From contig JBGAIO010000094.1 in the NCBI GenBank assembly GCA_044225415.1, positions 1 through 10,244 on the forward strand: a stretch of DNA of 10,244 nucleotides. The letters run 5' to 3'. Shown piece by piece: positions 1-6,044 of this stretch. The position numbers and the translations under genes are program-made. Below the pieces are notes generated by a model. It did no database searches, was not told the origin of the DNA, and worked only from the letters and a program-made list of their open reading frames with translations. The stretch is from JALORV01 sp044225415. Lineage in GTDB: Bacteria > Pseudomonadota > Gammaproteobacteria > Burkholderiales > Burkholderiaceae_F. The first letter of the stretch is position 1, and the number at the start of each line of letters is the position of its first letter.

Positions 1-226
1 GGAACTTCGGATTGGTCACCTGCGCGAGGTCGCGCTCCATCTGGCCGAACGCGGTGAGCAGCGCACGGACGTCGTCGGCCTCGGGTTCGAGGCGCTCGCG
101 CGTGTGCACCAGCGAATCGAGTCCGCGCCACGCGATCAGCGACACGACCGCCAGCACGCTGATCGCGACCAGCAGTTCGAGCAGCGTGAAGCCGCCAGAC
201 CTCGGTGAACGGGTGGGCACGCTCAT
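1..226 (-). CDS. gspJ: Type II secretion minor pseudopilin GspJ, partial (N-terminal 75 residues)
   Basis: This is the N-terminal part of a T2SS minor pseudopilin; the rest lies beyond the window edge at position 1. It has a short basic leader, then the prepilin peptidase site GG|FTLLELLVA, with cleavage after G12, F13 as the first mature residue and the conserved Glu at mature position 5 (E17). A hydrophobic helix follows, and then MERDLAQVTNP (about residues 63-73), a stretch typical of GspJ. In the family, GspJ joins GspI and GspK in the complex that caps the pseudopilus tip. The ATG at 226 overlaps the gspI stop as ATGA, which points to translational coupling. The G-H-I-J gene order supports J rather than another pseudopilin. 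The function is secure; the C-terminal part cannot be judged. Confidence 0.9.
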   Translation of the reverse strand, partial: MSVPTRSPRSGGFTLLELLVAISVLAVVSLIAWRGLDSLVHTRERLEPEADDVRALLTAFGQMERDLAQVTNPKF

Positions 227-624
227 TGGTTGGTGGGCATGATCGACATCAGTTCGGCCAGCGTCCGGTTCTCGCCGTCCGGCAGGGCGCGCAGCACGCG
301 CACTTCCACGCGCCGGAAGAACGGGTTGGGCGTCGACTTCACGGCCTGTATGCACTGGAACTTCACGCCGCCCTGTTCGCATTCCAGCGTGTTCTCGCCC
401 AGCGAAAGCCGCTCGCGTGCCAGCCGCAGCTCGAGCAGGCGGTTCTCTGCCGTCATCAGCGCCAGCATCTTCTCGCGCGTGTACGCGGCGCTGTCGGTGA
501 GCGACAGCGCGCCGCGCATCGCCGACGCCAGCGCCACGCCGATGATGACCAGTGCCACCAGCACTTCCAGCAGCGTGAAGCCGCGCGCGTTGCGATGTCG
601 CACGGTGTTTGGCGTCGACGTCAT
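223..624 (-). CDS. gspI: Type II secretion minor pseudopilin GspI
   Basis: A 133-residue minor pseudopilin. The prepilin site is RG|FTLLEVLVAL, with cleavage after G15 and Glu at mature position 5 (E20). A hydrophobic helix to about residue 36 follows, then a small periplasmic domain that includes MTAENRLLELRL, a GspI-like segment. The reading frame stays open well upstream, but the ATG at 624 is chosen because it gives a short basic leader and overlaps the gspH stop by 4 bp (ATGA). The same arrangement recurs at its own end with gspJ. GspI nucleates the tip complex with GspJ and GspK after processing by the prepilin peptidase GspO/PilD in the inner membrane. Length and position in the G-H-I-J order fit the family. 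Confidence 0.92.
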   Translation of the reverse strand: MTSTPNTVRHRNARGFTLLEVLVALVIIGVALASAMRGALSLTDSAAYTREKMLALMTAENRLLELRLARERLSLGENTLECEQGGVKFQCIQAVKSTPNPFFRRVEVRVLRALPDGENRTLAELMSIMPTNQ

Positions 625-1169
625 TGCACCACCGTCGCGTGGCCCGTCTCGTCGAAGTCGAGGCGCACCGTCGCCTGCTCGTTCGACAGTTCCAGCGACC
701 AGCGCGGCTGGATCCATTCGCGTGCGATCGCCATCTTCACCGGCGGTGCGCCGGGGCCGAGCAGGATCTGCGCAGGCTGCGGTCCGCCACCGTCCTGCAC
801 CGCGAGCCGCGTGAGCGGCGTTTCCCACGTGCGCTCGCGCAGCAGGTCGTCGCCGGTCAGCAGCTGGCGCTCGCCGCCCACCTCGGCGATGAAGCGATAG
901 CCGCGCAGGTCGGCCTCCCACACCAGCGGCAGCTGGCGGATGCGCGCCTCGTCCGCGGCGAGCGTCATCAACTGGCCGATGCGCTGCGCTTCGCGCAGCA
1001 GCTTCTGGCGTGGATCCGGCGTGACGCTGATGCTCACCATCGAGATCAGCAGGCCGGCCAGCACCAGCACCACCAGCATCTCGATCAGCGTGAAACCCGC
1101 GCGCTTCGTGGCGCACGGACGCCGCGTCGGGATCAACCCGGGAACGGATGAGGAGGTCGGCGCGGACAT
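621..1169 (-). CDS. gspH: Type II secretion minor pseudopilin GspH
   Basis: A 182-residue pseudopilin. The cleavage site AG|FTLIEMLVVLVL puts the processing point after G25, with Glu at mature position 5 (E30). The 25-residue leader is longer than usual, so a later start is possible; the only in-frame candidate I see is a TTG at residue 12, and I see no clear ribosome binding site for either. The periplasmic part contains the GspH-like stretches AQRIGQLMTLAADEAR (about residues 60-75) and GYRFI. GspH joins the pseudopilus just under the I-J-K tip. It is separated from gspG by 43 bp containing a GC hairpin and is coupled to gspI by ATGA. Product confidence is high, exact start moderate. Confidence 0.9.
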   Translation of the reverse strand: MSAPTSSSVPGLIPTRRPCATKRAGFTLIEMLVVLVLAGLLISMVSISVTPDPRQKLLREAQRIGQLMTLAADEARIRQLPLVWEADLRGYRFIAEVGGERQLLTGDDLLRERTWETPLTRLAVQDGGGPQPAQILLGPGAPPVKMAIAREWIQPRWSLELSNEQATVRLDFDETGHATVVQ

Positions 1170-1187
1170 GGCGAGCGCATGCGAAGT

Positions 1188-1209
1188 GCGGCGCGCTGCG
1201 CGGCGCCGC
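1188..1209 (-). promoter_or_regulatory. GC-rich hairpin between gspG and gspH
   Basis: A perfect 7-bp inverted repeat (arms 1188-1194 and 1203-1209) with an 8-nt loop sits in the 43-bp gspG-gspH gap, just after the gspG stop. There is no U-tract, so it is unlikely to be a full terminator. A hairpin here could protect the 3' end of gspG mRNA or partly attenuate transcription, which would raise the major pseudopilin over the minor ones; that role is inference. Confidence 0.4.
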
Positions 1210-1212
1210 GTC

Positions 1213-1683
1213 CTACAGCTGCCAGGACCCGATGTCGGCGTCGGTGTTCTCGCCGCCCGACTGGCCGTCGGCCCCGAAGCTGAACACGTCGATCTCGCCG
1301 CGCAGGCCCGGATTCAGGTACTGGTACGGATGGCCCCACGGATCCTTCGGCACCGCGTTGCGCTCGAGGTAGCCGCCGGTCTTCCAGTTGTTCGGGATCG
1401 GCTCGACGGTGGGCTTGGTGAGCAGCGCCTGCAGCCCCTGCTCGGTCGTCGGATAGCGCCCGTTGTCCAGGCGGTACAGCTTCAGCGCCTGCATCACCGA
1501 GGCGATGTCCTGCTTGGCGGCGGCGATGCGTGCGTCGTCGGTGCGACCGACCACGCGCGGCACGATCAGCGCCGCGAGGATGCCGAGGATCGTGATCACG
1601 ACCATGATCTCGATCAGCGTGAAACCACGCGAGCGCGACGCACGCGCGGCGCGGGCAGAAAATGGCGTGTTCATCGTGCTCAT
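1213..1683 (-). CDS. gspG: Type II secretion major pseudopilin GspG
   Basis: The major subunit of the T2SS pseudopilus, 156 residues from the ATG at 1683. It has a basic leader, then RG|FTLIEIMVVITILGIL with cleavage after G20 and Glu at mature position 5 (E25), then the N-terminal helix with the conserved VPRVVGR. The core shows the family sequence DNGRYPTTEQGLQALLTKP (about residues 73-91) and PKDPWGHPYQY. The C-terminal SFGADGQSGGENTDADIGSW (135-154) matches the calcium-binding loop known in GspG proteins. A second in-frame ATG at 1674 is an alternative start, and a GGTGA lies about 10 nt before it. This is the first gene of the minus-strand G-H-I-J run and diverges from gspC. Identification is very secure. 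Confidence 0.96.
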   Translation of the reverse strand: MSTMNTPFSARAARASRSRGFTLIEIMVVITILGILAALIVPRVVGRTDDARIAAAKQDIASVMQALKLYRLDNGRYPTTEQGLQALLTKPTVEPIPNNWKTGGYLERNAVPKDPWGHPYQYLNPGLRGEIDVFSFGADGQSGGENTDADIGSWQL

Positions 1684-2017
1684 GTCACCACGGGGCCGTT
1701 GGCCGAAAAACCTGAAGTTGCGCGTCGAAGGCCTTGAAGTTCCAGCGTTTTGCGCACAGAGGAGATAGCGCCGCGGAGTGTAACAACGCAACGTTGCCGA
1801 ACCACCCGCGCCGGATCAAGGAAAGCCCCTTTTACGCGTGATCGCCGCACGCGGGCTAATGCGAGGGGATGAGCCTGCACATAGTTGCGGCCATTCGCTC
1901 GGCGGCAAGCCGCGAATTAGGCGGACACTTCATGCCGTTGCGCAAAGTCCGCGGCCCCGTGCATGGCTATGATCGCGCCTGCCGGGCTTCGTTCCGGCGC
2001 GTTTCGGCAATTCATCC
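1684..2017. other. Divergent spacer between gspG and gspC
   Basis: This 334-bp gene-free stretch should carry the control signals of both T2SS transcription units. On the plus strand there is a TATGAT hexamer at 1968-1973 (listed separately). A GCGGC-AA-GCCGC near-palindrome at 1902-1913 could be an operator, though such motifs are frequent by chance in GC-rich DNA. I found no convincing minus-strand promoter for gspG and no open frame with recognisable protein content. Confidence 0.6.
1968..1998 (+). promoter_or_regulatory. Possible gspC -10 element and 5' leader hairpin
   Basis: TATGAT at 1968-1973 differs from the -10 consensus by one base. No good -35 is seen at normal spacing; TTGCGC at 1938-1943 is too far upstream. 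A start near 1980 would give a leader of about 38 nt containing a 5-bp hairpin (GCCGG 1981-1985, CCGGC 1994-1998). No Shine-Dalgarno sequence is visible before the gspC ATG. Confidence 0.3.
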
Positions 2018-2638
2018 ATGCTGAAGAAAATCGCGCGCGCTGCGCTGCACCTCGTCTTCTTTGCCTTCGTCGTGGCGATCGCCGGCTACTGGGCGGTGCG
2101 TATCTTCACGCCCGCGCCGACGGCCGCTCCGCCGCCCCTGCCACCGCCGCCGCTGCGCGATCCGGACCCGATCGCTGCCGCGCGCATGTTCGGCAAGGTA
2201 GAGACTGCCCAGGTGGCGGTCGCCTCCAACATCACCGCGATGGGAACGTTCTCGGCCGGCAAGGACTCGAGCGCGGTGCTGATCGTGGATGGCAAGCCGC
2301 CGCGCGTGTTCCTCGTCGGGCAGGAAGTGGTTCCGGGAACACGCCTGAAGGACATCGGCACCGAGGTCATCGTGCTGGAAACCGCCAGCGGCAGCCAGGA
2401 AGTGCGCCTGCCGCCACGCCCCGCGGTGGCCGCCAGCAGTGGCCCGCTGCAGCAGGGCTACACGCGCGAAGGCAATACGCTGACGGCGCCAAGCAGCGGG
2501 GCTGCTCCCGCGCCGGCGCCGCGTGCTGCTCCGATACCGGCGCCGCCGCCGCAGATGTCGGCCCCGCCACCGCCCGCGCCGCCGGTGCAGACCGCACCGC
2601 CGCCGCCGCCGCCGTCGGGCGCGCCGGCGCAGTCCTGA
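2018..2638 (+). CDS. gspC: Type II secretion inner-membrane protein GspC, short form without PDZ
   Basis: A 206-residue protein: short cytoplasmic N-terminus, one membrane helix (about residues 9-30), a proline-rich spacer (31-50), a folded periplasmic HR domain (about 50-132), and a Pro/Ala-rich tail (about 160-206). The HR domain shows AARMFG, then VASNITAMGTFSA, then VLIVDGKPPRVFLVGQEV, the pattern of the GspC domain that contacts the GspD secretin. There is no PDZ or coiled coil after it; the C-terminus is low complexity with runs of five and six prolines. PDZ-less GspC forms are known in other T2SS. The gene is separate from and divergent to gspGHIJ, as described for Burkholderia clusters. 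I see no ribosome binding site before the ATG. The role is fairly secure; the tail's role is unknown. Confidence 0.82.
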   Translation: MLKKIARAALHLVFFAFVVAIAGYWAVRIFTPAPTAAPPPLPPPPLRDPDPIAAARMFGKVETAQVAVASNITAMGTFSAGKDSSAVLIVDGKPPRVFLVGQEVVPGTRLKDIGTEVIVLETASGSQEVRLPPRPAVAASSGPLQQGYTREGNTLTAPSSGAAPAPAPRAAPIPAPPPQMSAPPPPAPPVQTAPPPPPPSGAPAQS

Positions 2639-2651
2639 TCTGCATTGCTCA

Positions 2652-2692
2652 CGCCGGCAGTTGTTTGCCGTCGGCGTTGCTCCGGTAAGCAA
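2652..2692 (+). other. Two small hairpins after gspC
   Basis: Just past the gspC stop is a hairpin with CGGCA (2655-2659) paired to TGCCG (2666-2670) and an outer CGC/GCG across a bulge. A second follows: TTGCT (2677-2681) with AGCAA (2688-2692), loop of 6 nt. Neither is followed by a run of T, so termination would be weak or rho-dependent, and read-through into the EF-hand gene is possible. Confidence 0.3.
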
Positions 2693-2766
2693 AGGTAAGA
2701 CCCTTCGCCAGCGACGCCGTGCGCGCGTTCAATGGACGCTCCGATAGTCCTCACCCGGAGTAACCG

Positions 2767-3234
2767 ATGAAAGTCCGCACTGCCCTCCGCGTCGCCCTGG
2801 CGGCGACGATTGCCGCCACGGCGGCTCCACTGTTCGCTGCATCGTCCACCGATTCCGCGAATCCCGGCTACCGGCAACTCGACGCCAATGGCGACGGCCA
2901 GATCTCGCGCGAAGAAGCGCAGAAATCGCCGAAGCTGTCGTCGTCCTTCGATCAACTCGACACGAACAAGGACGGCCAGTTGTCGCGCGACGAGTTGCGC
3001 GCCGGCCGCGCGCAGCACAACAGTGGCAAGCGCGCCGCGCTCGACGTCAACCATGACGGTCAGATCTCGCGCGACGAGGCGAAGTCCGCGCCGCGCCTGG
3101 CGCAGAACTTCGACGCGATCGATACCAACAAGGACGGGCAGCTGTCGCGCGAGGAGATGTCAGCCTGGCACAAGGCGCACCCGCGTCCGCAGGCATCGCA
3201 GCCTGCGCAACCGGCGCAGCCCGTCAAGCCCTGA
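2767..3234 (+). CDS. Exported calcium-binding protein with four EF-hands
   Basis: A 155-residue protein with a Sec-type signal peptide: MKVRTALR, a hydrophobic Ala-rich core, then a likely cut around LFA|A near residue 24. Four canonical 12-residue EF-hand loops follow at residues 39-50, 65-76, 93-104 and 119-130, each of the form D-x-[ND]-x-D-G-Q-[IL]-S-R-[ED]-E. Spacing within pairs is 26 residues, so they form two EF-hand pairs. The C-terminus is a Pro/Gln/Ala tail. GGAG at 2757-2760 gives a well-placed ribosome binding site for the ATG at 2767. A GATAGT at 2743-2748 is -10-like but lacks a -35. It should bind calcium in the periplasm or outside the cell; its partner is unknown. Whether it is linked to the neighbouring gspC is open. 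Confidence 0.88.
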   Translation: MKVRTALRVALAATIAATAAPLFAASSTDSANPGYRQLDANGDGQISREEAQKSPKLSSSFDQLDTNKDGQLSRDELRAGRAQHNSGKRAALDVNHDGQISRDEAKSAPRLAQNFDAIDTNKDGQLSREEMSAWHKAHPRPQASQPAQPAQPVKP

Positions 3235-3251
3235 ACCGCGGACGGGCCGAG

Positions 3252-3285
3252 CGAATCCGGCGGCGTCAGCCCGCCGCCGGATTCG
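3252..3285. terminator. 14-bp hairpin between convergent genes (possible bidirectional terminator)
   Basis: A perfect 14-bp inverted repeat (3252-3265 and 3272-3285) with a 6-nt loop lies 17 bp after the EF-hand gene stop. On the minus strand its first arm encodes the last residues of phhA and the phhA stop codon (3266-3268) falls in the loop. No T-run follows on either strand, so it is not a classical intrinsic terminator. It more likely blocks 3' exonucleases or assists termination for both converging transcripts. Confidence 0.55.
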
Positions 3286-4138
3286 GGGGATGGCTTCGTT
3301 CGCCGGGCAAACGATCGGTCAGTGTCAGCGTCGGCATCGACGCGACGCGCTCATAGATCGGCGTGAAGTCGGGCGCGGTCGCGTCGAAGAGCTGCGCGAA
3401 GGTGTCGACGACGAAATAGGTCGGCTGGTAGTCGTCGATGCGGTAAGGCGTGCGCAGCACCCGCTGCAGATCGAAGGGCAGCCGTTGCGGCTGCATCGAC
3501 GTCAGTGAATACGCGGTCTCCCCGGCCGACGACAGGATGCCCGCGCCGTAGGCGCGCAGCCCGCGCGGCGTGGCGATCAGTCCGAATTCGACCGTGTACC
3601 AGTACAGCCGCGCGAGCAGCGCCAGCGCCTGCAGCCCCTGCGCCTTGAGGCCGCCCGCGCCGAAGGCCTGCATGTAGTCGGCGAACACCGGGTTGAACAG
3701 CAGCGGCACGTGCCCGTACAGGTCGTGGAAGACATCGGGCTCGACGATGTAGTCGAACTCGCTCGCTTCGCGCAGCCACACCGTCACCGGAAAACGGCGG
3801 TTCGCCAGCAGTTCGAAGAACGCGTGCTCGGGAATCAGGCCGGGCACCGCGACGACTTCCCAGCGCGTCGCACGACGCAGCCGGTCGCTGATCACGTCGA
3901 AGCGCGGAATGCCCGCGGCGCGCTCGCTCGCCAGCTGCGGCAGCGCGTGCAGGAATTCGTCGCACGCATGCCCCGGCATCTGCTTCAGCTGCCGCGCCAT
4001 CAGTCGGTCGTAGAGCGTGTGCTGGTCGGGCGTGTAGTGCGACCATTGCTGCTCACACGTGTAGTCGGCGCGCGCGACCGAGTAGTCGCCGCGCGGCGGC
4101 CGCGTGCTGCTGCCGTAGGTCGCGGGTGCGACGGCCAT
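3266..4138 (-). CDS. phhA: Phenylalanine 4-monooxygenase (pterin-dependent)
   Basis: A 290-residue bacterial phenylalanine hydroxylase that converts phenylalanine to tyrosine in the cytoplasm using O2, non-haem iron and a tetrahydropterin. The catalytic domain shows VAVPGLIPEHAFFELLANR (96-114), the iron-site motif PDVFHDLYGHVPLL (134-147) and YWYTVEFGL (179-187). The expected iron ligands are His138, His143 and Glu184. Length fits single-domain bacterial enzymes, which lack the ACT regulatory domain of animals. The frame is open far upstream, but the ATG at 4138 is chosen because it lies 8 bp after the hppD stop and gives the normal length. No Shine-Dalgarno is visible, so translation may depend on ribosomes ending hppD. 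The recycling enzyme PhhB is not in this window. Confidence 0.95.
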   Translation of the reverse strand: MAVAPATYGSSTRPPRGDYSVARADYTCEQQWSHYTPDQHTLYDRLMARQLKQMPGHACDEFLHALPQLASERAAGIPRFDVISDRLRRATRWEVVAVPGLIPEHAFFELLANRRFPVTVWLREASEFDYIVEPDVFHDLYGHVPLLFNPVFADYMQAFGAGGLKAQGLQALALLARLYWYTVEFGLIATPRGLRAYGAGILSSAGETAYSLTSMQPQRLPFDLQRVLRTPYRIDDYQPTYFVVDTFAQLFDATAPDFTPIYERVASMPTLTLTDRLPGERSHPPNPAAG

Positions 4139-4146
4139 GGAAAGGC

Positions 4147-5259
4147 TCAGCTTGAAACTGCCGGACTCAGCACGCCCCGGCGGATCTGGTCGAGCTCGAT
4201 CGACTCGAACAGCGCGCGGAAGTTGCCCTCGCCGAAGCCCTCGTCGCCCTTGCGCTGGATCAGTTCGAAGAAGATCGGCCCGATCACCGTCTGCGTGAAG
4301 ATCTGCAGCAGCAGTTCGTTGGGCGCACCCTGGTGCGTGGCGCCGTCGATCAGGATGCGCAGCCGGCGCAGTTCCGCCAGGTGTTCGCCGTGCTGCGGCA
4401 GGCGCTTGTCGACCAGGTCGTAGTAGGTGTCGATCGTGTCCTGGAAGGCGACGCCGTTGTCCTTCATCGCCTGCACCGTCGCGTAGATGTCGTCGGTGCC
4501 GAGGGCCACGTGCTGGATGCCTTCGCCGTGGTACTGGTCGAGATACTCGGCGATCTGGCTCTTGTCGTCGGAGCTCTCGTTGATCGGGATGCGGATCCTG
4601 CCGCAGGGACTGGTCATCGCCTTGCTCTTCAGGCCCGTGAGCTTGCCTTCGATGTCGAAGTAGCGGACCTCCCTGAAGTTGAACAGGCGTTCGTAGAACT
4701 CGGCCCATTCCTTCATGCGGCCGCGATGCACGTTGTGCGTCAGGTGATCGATCGACGTCAGCCCGAAGCCTGTCGCGCGCGCGTTTGCGCCTTCGATCGG
4801 CACGAAGTCGACGTCGTAGATCGAGATGTCGCCGATGCCGCCGTTCGCGCCGTCCTTGCCGCGCCAGCGATCGACGAAGTACAGCAGGCTGTCGCCGATG
4901 CCCTTGATCGCGGGGATGTTGAGTTCCATCGGCCCCGACTTCGAGTCGAAGCCCCACGCGCCGAGTTCGAGTGCACGGCGATACGCGGCGGCGGCGTCGC
5001 GCACGCGGAAGGCGATCGCGCAGATCGACGGGCCGTGCTGCCGCGCAAAGCGCTGTGCGAAGGAGTCGGGCTCGGCATTGATGATGAAGTTCACGCCGCC
5101 CTGGCGGTACAGCGTGACCCGCTTGTTGCGGTGGCGCGCGATGGCCGTGAAGCCCATGCGCTCGAACAGCGCGCCGAGCGCGGCGGGGTCCGGCGCCGCG
5201 TATTCGATGAACTCGAATCCGTCGGTGCCCATCGGGTTGTCCCAGGGTGTGAACTGCAT
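4147..5259 (-). CDS. hppD: 4-hydroxyphenylpyruvate dioxygenase
   Basis: A 370-residue Fe(II) dioxygenase of the vicinal-oxygen-chelate fold that converts 4-hydroxyphenylpyruvate to homogentisate in tyrosine catabolism. The catalytic C-terminal half carries IDHLTHNV (170-177), GIQHVALGTDDI (247-258) and FFELIQRKG (330-338), giving predicted iron ligands His172, His250 and Glu332. Their spacing (78 and 82 residues) is close to that of the Pseudomonas enzyme. An FGEGNF near residue 342 is also family-typical. The frame extends 21 codons further upstream to 5322, but the ATG at 5259 is preferred: AGGAG sits 6 nt before it and the product then starts at MQFTPWDNP. It is first in a two-gene unit with phhA, which makes tyrosine feeding the same pathway after transamination. 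Confidence 0.96.
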   Translation of the reverse strand: MQFTPWDNPMGTDGFEFIEYAAPDPAALGALFERMGFTAIARHRNKRVTLYRQGGVNFIINAEPDSFAQRFARQHGPSICAIAFRVRDAAAAYRRALELGAWGFDSKSGPMELNIPAIKGIGDSLLYFVDRWRGKDGANGGIGDISIYDVDFVPIEGANARATGFGLTSIDHLTHNVHRGRMKEWAEFYERLFNFREVRYFDIEGKLTGLKSKAMTSPCGRIRIPINESSDDKSQIAEYLDQYHGEGIQHVALGTDDIYATVQAMKDNGVAFQDTIDTYYDLVDKRLPQHGEHLAELRRLRILIDGATHQGAPNELLLQIFTQTVIGPIFFELIQRKGDEGFGEGNFRALFESIELDQIRRGVLSPAVSS

Positions 5260-5563
5260 CGCTGTCTCCTGTCGTCGAGGCCCGCGCGGTCCGATGCTGC
5301 GCGGTGCGGCGGTGGCCGGCAAGTATCCGCCAAACGGCAGCCGCGTCCCGCCCGGGGCATCCCCGTGGCGCGGAGCCCTGGATTGTTGGCCTAAATCAGC
5401 GCCCGGCTTGAGAATCCCGTCAGGATGCCGATGGGCGTATCAGGGCGTTCACCGATGCACGCCGCTTGAACTGTTTGCCGCTGGAGCCATCTATCCGGAT
5501 ATGCAGGACAGGCAACCACCGCAGCGCGGTCCCGCGAACCGCATGCCCAAGGCAGCCGCGCCC
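5260..5563. other. Divergent spacer between hppD and the small membrane-protein gene
   Basis: About 300 bp with no recognisable gene. For hppD the only candidate is a GATACT on the minus strand (plus 5322-5327), about 60 nt before the ATG, without a matching -35. A CGGGG-CAT-CCCCG hairpin lies at 5353-5365. For the plus-strand gene, TTGAAC at 5466-5471 is a weak -35 with no good -10. I see no TyrR/PhhR-type operator of the form TGTAAA-N6-TTTACA. Confidence 0.45.
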
Positions 5564-5914
5564 ATGACGCAGGGTGAGCGCCTTTGGCGCAACGTCTTCT
5601 ATTCGCTGAGCGCGGTGCTCGCCGGGCTGGCGCTGGTGCAATTCGACGCGGGACGCCACGCGCAGGGCCTGGGCGACCTCGGCGCATCGGTGCTGATGCT
5701 GTCGCTGATGTCGCAGTTTCCCTTCGTGCGCGCCGTGCTGCAGGCCAGTGCCGAAGGCGAGGTTTCGCCGGAGCGCATGCGCAAGCGCCAGCTCGAACTG
5801 AAGCAGCAGGCTGCGCAACTCAAGGCTGAGCATCCGTGGGCCGATGTGGCCGGGCGCGCGGGCTGGGTACTGCTCGGGATTTCGCTCGTCCTGCGCCTGA
5901 CCGGCATCGCCTGA
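5564..5914 (+). CDS. Small inner-membrane protein of unknown function
   Basis: I do not recognise the family. From the ATG at 5564 the product has 116 residues: a hydrophobic helix (about 11-27), a second hydrophobic stretch (about 38-56), a highly charged segment rich in Lys, Gln, Glu and Arg (about 69-90) that should be helical and cytoplasmic, and a C-terminal hydrophobic helix (about 97-113). In-frame ATGs at 5543 and 5501 would add 7 or 21 polar residues. The ribosome binding evidence is weak for all three: AAGG at 5549-5552 is 11 nt before 5564, and GGAG at 5483-5486 is 14 nt before 5501. Coding character is supported by the alternating hydrophobic and charged pattern. It stands alone, divergent from hppD. 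Confidence 0.6.
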   Translation: MTQGERLWRNVFYSLSAVLAGLALVQFDAGRHAQGLGDLGASVLMLSLMSQFPFVRAVLQASAEGEVSPERMRKRQLELKQQAAQLKAEHPWADVAGRAGWVLLGISLVLRLTGIA

Positions 5915-6044
5915 CCGTCCGGGCCCTTCATGCGACTGTGACGGCGACTCGCGCGCCGGTACCGCTGGTCTGCGATTCGATCCGCCGTTTGAGCGCTTCG
6001 TCGCACCCGGGTCGCTTCGATGCGGGTGCGCCTCTACAGTGCCT

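Noticed and set aside
180..1645. Four near-identical segments of the type CAGCGTGAA(A/G)CC on the plus strand, looking like dispersed repeats
   Set aside because: They are the reverse complement of the codons for the prepilin motif G-F-T-L-[LI]-E in gspJ, gspI, gspH and gspG, so protein conservation explains them.
4139..4957. A frame extending phhA upstream to 563 codons, as if phhA had an extra N-terminal domain
   Set aside because: The extension lies wholly inside hppD in another frame and is Arg/Pro-rich with no ACT or other domain; the ATG at 4138 gives the normal family length.
5353..5365. CGGGG-CAT-CCCCG as a terminator before hppD
   Set aside because: Short 5-bp stem, 3-nt loop and no T-run on either strand; such hairpins are common by chance at this GC content.
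4333..5394. A 353-codon open frame on the plus strand opposite hppD
   Set aside because: It mirrors hppD, whose family motifs are clear; antisense frames stay open easily in high-GC DNA and the translation shows no domain.
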